Below are positions 1-5,394 of a stretch of DNA of 6,803 nucleotides, piece after piece. The stretch's first letter is position 1. Each line of letters starts with the position of its first letter. Source of the DNA: Nitrosomonadaceae bacterium (GTDB lineage: Bacteria > Pseudomonadota > Gammaproteobacteria > Burkholderiales > Usitatibacteraceae); the NCBI GenBank assembly GCA_021300055.1, contig JAJTHU010000027.1, forward strand, positions 1 through 6,803, written 5' to 3'. Position numbers and translations under genes: made by a program. The notes under the pieces were generated by a model. The model ran no database searches. It was not told where the DNA came from and was given only the letters and a program-made list of their open reading frames with translations.

Positions 1-1537
1 CATTCACTTCTTCCAACGTGCCGTCTGCGCGGTGCAGCACCACACCTTCAGACATCGCGTCCACAATAAGGCGGTAGCGCTTTTCGCTCTCAACCAGGGC
101 TGCCTCAACGCGCGCCAAGTCGGTAATGTTTAGCAACGTGGCGAGGATGGTCTTGCGGCCATCGAGGTCAATCACCGCTGCCGAGACTAACGCAGAGATC
201 GTGCTTCCGTCCGCCCCCATGAGGCTCGTTGGGTGGTTACGAACTGAACCCGATTCCTCAAGCCGTGCAATGAACTGCTTGCGCTCGCTGCTCGACTGCC
301 AGCGGAACAACTCGTCAGCCTTGAGGTTAGCCGCGTCCGCAGGCGTAATGCTGATCTCGTTGAGCGCTTCAGCATTGATGTCAATGACCTTGCCGCTCTC
401 AAAGTCAACCAGCACGACCGGCACTGGCGACAAATCAAACGCCGCGCGAAAGCGCGTATCGCTCTCCCGCAGTTGCTCCAAGCTTTGGGTCAGCGCGCGC
501 TCCTTGTTGCTAACTTCGTCTAGCATCTGCACAAAGCTTGACGAAAGCGCGCCGAGTTCATCGCGGTCCTCGCTTTGGGTCAATAGCTCGCTGCGCAGCC
601 TTTGCAACTCGTTAGCCTCGCCTTGTCGGACGCTCGCGCTGTACGCCTGCGTCGCGCGACGAAGCTTGGATAAGCGATCGATGATTTGCTTGGCCCATTG
701 GCCCAGCAGCAACCATAGCAGCGCGAGTAGCAACACACCAGTTGCTGCGAACACGGCGATCACTTGCGCACTCGAAACGGGTTCGGGGAACCGGCGAGTG
801 ATCTGCAAGACAGGTGAATCCTCTGCGCCGCGGATCCAACGGACTTCTGCCGTCGCGACCGTAACTTTCTGCGACCAAGATGACCTCGCCAACGAATCGT
901 CGAGCGACTCCGCAACAACCTCGCCCTTCCAGAGCGCGCGAAGGCTGACGCCGGGAAACGTCAAGCGCGTTAGTGCGGCGTTGTCCAAGGGGCCAAGAAA
1001 GAGCAGCAGTGCAGGCTCGCCACCGCTCACCAGTTTGGCGCGCACCACACGATAGAGCACCCGAGTTGACTCATCGAAAACCCAGTTGTCAGTGCTTGCG
1101 CTGGCGCGTTTGATGAGCGTTGTCGACTTACCGCTTTGGGCACCGTGGCGCGCCACGATGTTCCCGCGCGCGTCTATCAGGGCGGAAATCTCAAACGGGT
1201 TATCTGCGCCAAAGCTGTCGAGGAAAGTGGTGAATCGCGCTTGGCGGGTGCGCGGCTCGCTGTCGTTGAGCAGTTGCGTGTAAACGAACTGTGAGCGCAT
1301 CACGTCAGCGGTCGATGTCCAGCGCCCCTCGATGCTTCTGCCGCGTACCTCAAAGTACCTGGAAGTGTCGCGTATTTTTTCGTCCGCGCTCGCTTGTTCT
1401 AGTGTGCGCAACATGTACAACGCGGCGATGGTCACACACGCGAACGAAAGCACGAGCGCGACCAACAGGCGCAGCAACGCTGCACGCCTGAAGGAGGCTA
1501 GCGTGAAGGTCGTCAAGTTGTCAATTGAAGTGCTCAA
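1..1537 (-). CDS. Membrane sensor protein with periplasmic domain, HAMP and PAS domains (3' end outside window)
   Basis: I translated this frame by hand; it is open for 512 codons from a TTG to the window edge. Residues 17-20 are basic (FRRAA), then TM1 spans about 21-43. About 210 residues of predicted periplasmic sensor follow (CACHE/CHASE-like in style, e.g. FEISALIDARGNIVARHG at 115-132), then TM2 at about 258-279. A HAMP linker covers about 280-345, with the typical second-helix pattern DRDELGALSSSFVQMLDEV. PAS 1 covers about 361-476 (RFRAAFDLSPVPVVLVD), and PAS 2 begins at about 484 (ESEKRYRLIVDAMSEGVV). The output domain lies outside the window, so histidine kinase and GGDEF/EAL enzyme are both possible. 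An in-frame TGA at 1547-1549 limits the start. TTG at 1535-1537, with a weak GAAG upstream, is preferred over TTG at 1514-1516; the first ATG falls inside TM1. It lies 81 bases downstream of the binding-protein gene on the same strand, with no terminator between, so the two are probably co-transcribed. Confidence 0.85.
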   Translation of the reverse strand, partial: MSTSIDNLTTFTLASFRRAALLRLLVALVLSFACVTIAALYMLRTLEQASADEKIRDTSRYFEVRGRSIEGRWTSTADVMRSQFVYTQLLNDSEPRTRQARFTTFLDSFGADNPFEISALIDARGNIVARHGAQSGKSTTLIKRASASTDNWVFDESTRVLYRVVRAKLVSGGEPALLLFLGPLDNAALTRLTFPGVSLRALWKGEVVAESLDDSLARSSWSQKVTVATAEVRWIRGAEDSPVLQITRRFPEPVSSAQVIAVFAATGVLLLALLWLLLGQWAKQIIDRLSKLRRATQAYSASVRQGEANELQRLRSELLTQSEDRDELGALSSSFVQMLDEVSNKERALTQSLEQLRESDTRFRAAFDLSPVPVVLVDFESGKVIDINAEALNEISITPADAANLKADELFRWQSSSERKQFIARLEESGSVRNHPTSLMGADGSTISALVSAAVIDLDGRKTILATLLNITDLARVEAALVESEKRYRLIVDAMSEGVVLHRADGTLEEVN

Positions 1538-1549
1538 GTTGCTTCGTCA

Positions 1550-1561
1550 GCTCGGCCGAGC
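1550..1561. repeat. 12-base perfect palindrome before the sensor start
   Basis: GCTCGGCCGAGC is a perfect 12-base palindrome ending 12 bases upstream of the proposed TTG start of the sensor gene. As RNA it could form only a short 4-bp stem with a GGCC loop, and no U-run follows, so it is not a terminator. It could be a protein-binding site or a small structure affecting translation of the second gene of the unit. In GC-rich DNA it may also be chance. Confidence 0.3.
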
Positions 1562-1618
1562 GGTTGGGGATTCGATTGTCGTGTGGAACATGCGCTGTCC
1601 TGCACGCAATACTGCGAT

Positions 1619-2680
1619 TCAGTCCGTGACGCCGCTCCAGCGTGTTTCGATCATGCGCTCAATCGGATATGTCTGAACGGCCTCTACCCATTGATTACTC
1701 GCACGCACAAACGATTGGGTTTCAGCCAGTTGCTTGCGCGAAAACTTTGTATCGGTTCGGTGGAGTCTGCCATATCGCGCGCGCGCATCAACCAAGGATT
1801 GCCTCTCGGTGCTCGAGAGGCCTAGCACGTCTGCCCAGCGCGTAGTCGGATTACGATCTATCCAAGTCAAGGTGGCACCCAGCATCCGCACCATGCGGGC
1901 GTGGGTATCGGCGTCGGCGGTAATGCTGCTGCGACGCGTCCCAAGGAATCCCCGCAAAAATCCGAGTCCTGGAATTCGCTGGCTGGGATTGCCCGACGCA
2001 AGAAGTTCCACACCGGGTTTTTCCTTAACCAATCGGGTAGCGATGGGCTCGTCGCACATTGTGGCATCGACCGTCTTAGCAATGAACGCAGCCGATTGGC
2101 TGTCGTAAGTCTGACCGGTGGCGATGACATCGACTTCGTCGATCGACACGTTTGCTGAGCGCAACACGAACTCGAGCATTTGGTGTGACGTGGTTCGCGA
2201 GGACAACGAATTGCTAAACGCGCCGACTTTTCGGCCCTTGAGATCGGCGATGCGGCGGATGCTCGTGCTGCGATCGGATCGCACCAGAAGCGAGTACAGC
2301 GGCAGATTGTCGTATGCGGCAATCCCGACCAAGCGCTCTGGGCCTTTGGCGTTGGCTGCCATGGCAGCAGGAAGACCGAAGGCGCCGTACTCGGCGTTGC
2401 CGGTGTCAAGGTCCTGAATGACCAACCCACCGCCGCCAACGTACCTCAGGCGCGTCTTAACTCCCTCGGCCACGTCAAGTCCGAGGGCGCTGGCGAGATC
2501 AAATGGGATGGAGATGCCGCCGCTTGGGCCCGGCAAGCTGACCGTGACGGTCTTGACATTAGCTTGCGCTGGAGTCGGCACCAACAGAGATGCCATACCC
2601 GAGCTCAGCACACCGCCAGCCACGAGCGTCCGCGTTACGAGCGCGCGCCGGTGCGAATCGAACTCGCAGCCAGTCGCCAT
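1619..2680 (-). CDS. ABC-type periplasmic substrate-binding protein, NMT1/SsuA-like
   Basis: The protein is 353 residues from the ATG at 2680. An N-terminal export signal with a twin arginine (HRRALVTRTLV, 10-20), a hydrophobic stretch and a likely cleavage site after PTPAQA (about 40) points to the periplasm; Tat or Sec export is possible. The mature part has the layout of type 2 periplasmic binding proteins of the nitrate/sulfonate/thiamine-precursor group: a glycine-rich segment VGGGGLVIQDLDTGNAEYGA (81-100), IADLKGRKVGAFSNS (144-158) at the interdomain strand, and DATMCDEPIATRLV (205-218), which resembles the family's region where the second domain contacts ligand. The ligand cannot be predicted. 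No permease or ATPase gene is adjacent; a transmembrane sensor follows 81 bases downstream, suggesting a role in signal detection. A longer form starting at TTG 2713 (11 extra residues), with GAGAG about 7 bases upstream, is a real alternative. The ATG has only a weak GACGAG upstream. Confidence 0.85.
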   Translation of the reverse strand: MATGCEFDSHRRALVTRTLVAGGVLSSGMASLLVPTPAQANVKTVTVSLPGPSGGISIPFDLASALGLDVAEGVKTRLRYVGGGGLVIQDLDTGNAEYGAFGLPAAMAANAKGPERLVGIAAYDNLPLYSLLVRSDRSTSIRRIADLKGRKVGAFSNSLSSRTTSHQMLEFVLRSANVSIDEVDVIATGQTYDSQSAAFIAKTVDATMCDEPIATRLVKEKPGVELLASGNPSQRIPGLGFLRGFLGTRRSSITADADTHARMVRMLGATLTWIDRNPTTRWADVLGLSSTERQSLVDARARYGRLHRTDTKFSRKQLAETQSFVRASNQWVEAVQTYPIERMIETRWSGVTD

Positions 2681-2732
2681 CGGTACGGACTCGTCGTGCA
2701 CTCGCTTCAACAATTGCTATCTCTCGGCCAGA

Positions 2733-2754
2733 CACCGACGGCGTGAGGTCGGTG
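2733..2754 (-). other. 7-bp hairpin upstream of the binding-protein start
   Basis: CACCGAC and GTCGGTG form a perfect 7-bp stem around an 8-base loop. On the minus-strand transcript it ends 5 bases before GCCGAGAG, the possible ribosome-binding site of the TTG start at 2713. No U-run follows, so it is not an intrinsic terminator. Its position suggests an effect on translation initiation or mRNA stability, but this is inference. Confidence 0.45.
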
Positions 2755-2802
2755 CTTACAAAAGTGGCGCGATCTTTGCGCGCTTAGGTGAGGCTTAGCC
2801 TC

Positions 2803-2820
2803 CTAGGGAGTATGCCGAGA
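2803..2820. repeat. Imperfect direct repeat, copy 1
   Basis: CTAGGGAGTATGCCGAGA matches the sequence at 2923-2940 at 15 of 18 positions, with the first 8 bases identical. The copies are exactly 120 bases apart. Copy 1 includes the GCCGAGA segment that is the inverse of TCTCGGC at 2722-2728. Function is unknown; a pair of regulator sites or a remnant duplication are both possible. Confidence 0.4.
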
Positions 2821-2922
2821 AGGGTGTAGAACAGTATCGGGGATTCACCTAAAGAGTGTGACTTAATACCGGTGAATGGGTAACACGTGGTCACAATCGA
2901 TTTGACTCCGCCGCAACGCTCT

Positions 2923-2940
2923 CTAGGGAGGATGGCGGGA
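2923..2940. repeat. Imperfect direct repeat, copy 2
   Basis: CTAGGGAGGATGGCGGGA is the partner of 2803-2820, differing at three positions. It lies directly beside the terminator hairpin of the convergent-side unit (2944-2972), upstream of the binding-protein gene on the minus strand, where a distal activator site could sit. Confidence 0.4.
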
Positions 2941-2943
2941 GCG

Positions 2944-2972
2944 AAAAAAAGGGCAGCGTCGCTGCCCTTTTT
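2944..2972 (-). terminator. Bidirectional rho-independent terminator after the aminotransferase-Bug unit
   Basis: GGGCAGC-GTC-GCTGCCC (2951-2967) is a perfect 7-bp GC-rich stem with a 3-base loop. It is flanked by seven A on the left and five T on the right, so it can terminate in both directions. It lies 48 bases past the stop codon of the Bug-type gene at 3021 and is read from that side with a run of seven U. It separates the right-hand minus-strand unit from the binding protein-sensor unit. Confidence 0.9.
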
Positions 2973-3020
2973 GTGTGCATCACGCCAACGCGCTCACGCC
3001 CCAACGCGTCTAGACCTACA

Positions 3021-4007
3021 TCAGTTGTCGATCTTGATGTTGGCGTCGCGCACGACCTTGCCCCACTTGGCGATTTCGCTGCTGATGAACGCCGCGAACT
3101 CCTTCGGTGGCTGGCCACCAGCGATAGCACCGGCTTGCTCCCAGATTTTCTTGATATCGGCATCACCGAGCACCTTGACGGTTTCGTTGTAGAGGCGGTC
3201 AACGATCGGCTGTGGCGTGCCCTTGATTGCCCAGACCGCGTACCAAGTCGTCATGGTGAAGTCTTTGTACCCCAACTCAACCATGGTCGGTACGTCAGGC
3301 AGTAATGGGGAGCGCTGTGCGGAGGTGACCGCCAATGGCACGAGCTTGCCTGCCTTGATCTGTGCGCTCGAAGACGCCAAGCCATCAAACGCGAGGTCAA
3401 CGATCCCTGCGAGCAGGTCAGTCATCATTGGGCCGATCCCCTTGTATGGCACGTGCACCATATCGACACCGGCGGAGCGCTTGTAGAGCTCACCAGCGAG
3501 GTGATGGGATGCGCCCGAACCCGCAGAGCCGAAATTGAGCTTGCCTGGATTGGCTTTGGCGAACGCTTTGAGGTCCGCTTCTTTTTTGAATGGGTGCTTC
3601 GGGTTAATCACCAGCACATTGGGTACGGAGCCGAGGACCGTGATCGGTATGAAGTCCTGCTCGAGCTTGTAGGTTTTGTTCAGATACAGTGACTCAGCGA
3701 TGGTGTGGTGAATCGCGCCCACGAAGAACGTGTAGCCGTCAGGAGTCGCTTTGGCTGCTGCTGCCGCACCCACGGTGCCGCCCGCGCCGCCCATGTTTTC
3801 AACCAAGACCGATTGGCCCAGTGCTTGGCCGAGCTTAGCAGCGTAGGGGCGCGCGAACACATCAGTGCCACCGCCAGCGGGGAATGGGTTGATCAGGCGC
3901 AGCGGCTTATTGGGGAAGCCAGCCTGCGCGAATACGCTTGTCGAAAAGGGCAGGGCCGCGGATGCGCCCAGCGCGCCAAGCGCTTGCAGTGTGCGACGTC
4001 GATTCAT
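3021..4007 (-). CDS. Bug/TctC-family tripartite tricarboxylate transporter substrate-binding protein
   Basis: At 328 residues this is the normal length for the family. The N-terminus MNRRRTLQALGALGASAALP with a cleavage site near VFAQA (25-29) is an export signal, possibly Tat-type (RRR at 3-5). The mature protein shows the family's hallmarks: FPNKPLRLINPFPAGGGTD (31-49) with the glycine-rich ligand loop, VENMGGAGGTVGA (69-81), ATPDGYTF (87-94), LNFGSAGSGASHHLAGE (157-173), HVPYKG (185-190) and PLLPDVPTMVELG (234-246). Bug proteins usually bind organic acids or related carboxylates in the periplasm, and many exist without transporter partners; no TctA/TctB gene is visible here. The start is set by AGGAG at 4013-4017, five bases before the ATG. 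The gene lies 91 bases downstream of the aminotransferase gene on the same strand with no terminator between, so a two-gene operon is likely. The ligand may be the hydroxyacid or amino acid handled by its neighbours; this is inferred from position only. Confidence 0.95.
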   Translation of the reverse strand: MNRRRTLQALGALGASAALPFSTSVFAQAGFPNKPLRLINPFPAGGGTDVFARPYAAKLGQALGQSVLVENMGGAGGTVGAAAAAKATPDGYTFFVGAIHHTIAESLYLNKTYKLEQDFIPITVLGSVPNVLVINPKHPFKKEADLKAFAKANPGKLNFGSAGSGASHHLAGELYKRSAGVDMVHVPYKGIGPMMTDLLAGIVDLAFDGLASSSAQIKAGKLVPLAVTSAQRSPLLPDVPTMVELGYKDFTMTTWYAVWAIKGTPQPIVDRLYNETVKVLGDADIKKIWEQAGAIAGGQPPKEFAAFISSEIAKWGKVVRDANIKIDN

Positions 4008-4011
4008 TAGG

Positions 4012-4018
4012 TCTCCTC
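4012..4018 (-). promoter_or_regulatory. Ribosome-binding site of the Bug-family gene
   Basis: GAGGAGA on the minus strand, with its AGGAG core five bases before the ATG at 4007, is a near-consensus Shine-Dalgarno site and fixes the start of the gene. It suggests strong independent translation despite the second position in the operon. Confidence 0.8.
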
Positions 4019-4098
4019 GTTATGTGTTGTTGCGTTTTTTGGGTGTGGCAAAAACGTCGCTTGGATCGGGCTAAAGATTTGCGTCTGTTCAATTCAAC

Positions 4099-5325
4099 TT
4101 ACGCTGCGATTCTAGTCGCGCCTGTTGATGCTGATTGTTGCGCTGCACAGTCACGCAGATACGTCATCGCCGCAGCGACGCCACCGGCCTGGTGCGGCAC
4201 CTTGGCTAGGCCGAGGCCCATCTCTACCCCGGCCAGCGTGCCCAGCAGGCTTAAGTCGTTGAAGTCGCCCAAGTGCCCGATTCGGAACACCTTGCCCTTC
4301 ACCTTCGACAGCCCCATGCCGAGCGACATGTTGAAGTGCTTGAGAATGATGTCGCGCACGGCATCTGCATCGACGCCTGAGGGCATCATCACCGCCGTGA
4401 CGACGGGCGAGTATTCCGCCGGATTGGCGCACAAGATTTCCAGTCCCCACGCACGCACGGCGCGGCGAGTCGCTTCAGCGTGGCGTTCGTGGCGCGCGAA
4501 TACGTTGGCGAGTCCTTCTTCGTGCAGCATATCGATCGCTTCCCGCAGGCCATAGAGCAGCGTCGTCGCAGGCGTGTACGGAAAATAGCCCGTCTTATTG
4601 GCTTCGAGCATCTCATCCCAACCCCAAAACGCGCTTGGGAGTTTGGCGCTGCGTGACGCGGCGATCGCCTTTTGTGAAACCGCGTTAAAGCTCAGGCCGG
4701 GAGGCAGCATCAGCCCCTTCTGCGACCCGCCAACAGTGACATCGACACCCCATTCATCATGACGATAGTGGACCGATCCAAGCGAAGAAATGGTGTCTAC
4801 CATCAGCAATGCAGGGTGCTTTACGGCATCGATCGCTTTGCGCACTGCAGCAATATCGGAGGTCGTGCCCGTCGAGGTTTCGTTGTGGACGACACACACC
4901 GCTTTGATGCTATGCGCCTTGTCTTGTGCCAAATGTGCCTCGATGGCGGAAGCGTCAACACCATGTCGCCAATCGCCTGCAATAAACTCGGGGGCGAGTC
5001 CGAGTTTCACCGCCATCTTTTGCCAGAGTGATGCGAAGTGACCTGTCTCCACCATGAGCACGCGGTCGCCTGCGGAAAGTGTATTGACGAGCGCGGCTTC
5101 CCAAGCGCCGGTGCCGGATGAGGGGTAAATGATGACCGGCTGGGTCGTTTGAAACACCGTTTTGACCGCTGCGAGTACCTCTCGGCCCAGCGCGCCGAAC
5201 TCCGGTCCACGATGGTCGATTACCTGCCGATCCATGGCGCGCTGAATGCGCTCTGGGACCGCGGTCGGCCCAGGGATCTGCAAAAAGTGTCGCCCCGCAT
5301 GGTAGTCCGGATTGATGCTCGTCAT
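4099..5325 (-). CDS. sgaA: Serine-glyoxylate / alanine-glyoxylate aminotransferase family enzyme (class V, PLP-dependent)
   Basis: A 408-residue class V aminotransferase of normal length, cytosolic (no signal peptide). It starts with HFLQIPGPTAVPERIQRAMD (13-32) and DHRGPEF (37-43), as in serine-glyoxylate aminotransferases. PSSGTGAWEAAL (68-79) is the PLP phosphate-binding region, HNETSTG (147-153) and VDTISSLG (176-183, with D177 expected to contact the pyridine nitrogen) complete the cofactor site, and GGSQKGLMLPPG (199-210) holds the expected Schiff-base lysine, K203. R348 in VFRIGHLGD is the conserved carboxylate-binding arginine. The family transfers an amino group from serine, alanine or related amino acids to glyoxylate, giving glycine and a 2-oxoacid. 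The donor cannot be told from sequence, and other amino donors are known in the family. AGGGAG at 5334-5339, eight bases upstream, supports the ATG. It is the first gene of the unit with the Bug-type receptor and is divergent from a flavoprotein oxidase that could supply the 2-oxoacid acceptor. Confidence 0.92.
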   Translation of the reverse strand: MTSINPDYHAGRHFLQIPGPTAVPERIQRAMDRQVIDHRGPEFGALGREVLAAVKTVFQTTQPVIIYPSSGTGAWEAALVNTLSAGDRVLMVETGHFASLWQKMAVKLGLAPEFIAGDWRHGVDASAIEAHLAQDKAHSIKAVCVVHNETSTGTTSDIAAVRKAIDAVKHPALLMVDTISSLGSVHYRHDEWGVDVTVGGSQKGLMLPPGLSFNAVSQKAIAASRSAKLPSAFWGWDEMLEANKTGYFPYTPATTLLYGLREAIDMLHEEGLANVFARHERHAEATRRAVRAWGLEILCANPAEYSPVVTAVMMPSGVDADAVRDIILKHFNMSLGMGLSKVKGKVFRIGHLGDFNDLSLLGTLAGVEMGLGLAKVPHQAGGVAAAMTYLRDCAAQQSASTGATRIAA

Positions 5326-5394
5326 GTGCTGCGCTCCCTGAACTGGTTCTGATGGTCTATGCTATTCCAAACCGCCATGGAGCATGCTTAACCG
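5326..5394. promoter_or_regulatory. Divergent promoter region between aminotransferase and FAD oxidase genes
   Basis: Sixty-nine bases separate the two divergent start codons, so both promoters must overlap or lie partly inside the genes, which makes shared control likely. I could not assign firm -35/-10 boxes. An imperfect inverted repeat TGGTCTATGCTATTCCA (5353-5369; outer TGG/CCA and inner TA/TA symmetric) sits near the middle, and a perfect 8-base palindrome AGCATGCT lies at 5381-5388. Either could be an operator. No regulator gene is visible in the window. Confidence 0.45.

Larger units (their letters stand above)
2681..2943 (-). promoter_or_regulatory. Structured leader/promoter region of the binding protein-sensor unit
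   Basis: No convincing gene lies here. On the minus strand this must hold the promoter and leader of the downstream unit, but I found no clear -35/-10 pair. It is rich in inverted repeats. ATTCACC (2871-2877 on minus) can pair with GGTGAAT (2843-2849), and the overlapping TTAGGTGA (2845-2852) can instead pair with TCACCTAA (2784-2791), so the two pairings exclude each other. Smaller hairpins lie at 2790-2802 (GAGGC/GCCTC) and 2767-2783 (GCGCG/CGCGC), and a stronger one at 2733-2754. TCTCGGC (2814-2820, minus) is complementary to GCCGAGA (2722-2728), which contains the GAGAG ribosome-binding candidate for the TTG start at 2713. An AGGAGG (2799-2804, minus) has no start codon at a useful distance. 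It matches no riboswitch class that I could recognise. Confidence 0.4.

Noticed and set aside
126..1055. 309-codon open frame on the plus strand
   Set aside because: It is antisense to the sensor gene, whose frame shows clear TM, HAMP and PAS features. The plus-strand product is rich in Ser, Arg and Ala with no domain pattern, as expected from the complement of a GC-rich gene.
1867..2439. 190-codon minus-strand frame overlapping the binding-protein gene
   Set aside because: It is a shifted reading of the same gene; the in-phase frame has a signal peptide and binding-protein motifs, while this one is low-complexity and Arg/Ser/Pro-rich.
2799..2804. AGGAGG on the minus strand as a ribosome-binding site of a leader peptide
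   Set aside because: No ATG, GTG or TTG lies at a suitable distance downstream, so no leader peptide can be supported.
2784..2877. A known riboswitch (TPP, glycine, SAM) in the leader
   Set aside because: I looked for the conserved core motifs of these classes and found none; the paired segments do not match their layout.
2857..2895. TGTGAC ... GTCACA as a CRP/FNR-type site
   Set aside because: The half-sites are 27 bases apart instead of the roughly 6-base spacing such dimers need.
2887..3202. Short frames on both strands of about 100 codons around the terminator
   Set aside because: They run across the terminator hairpin and into the end of the Bug-type gene, have no ribosome-binding site or recognisable features, and are best seen as chance.
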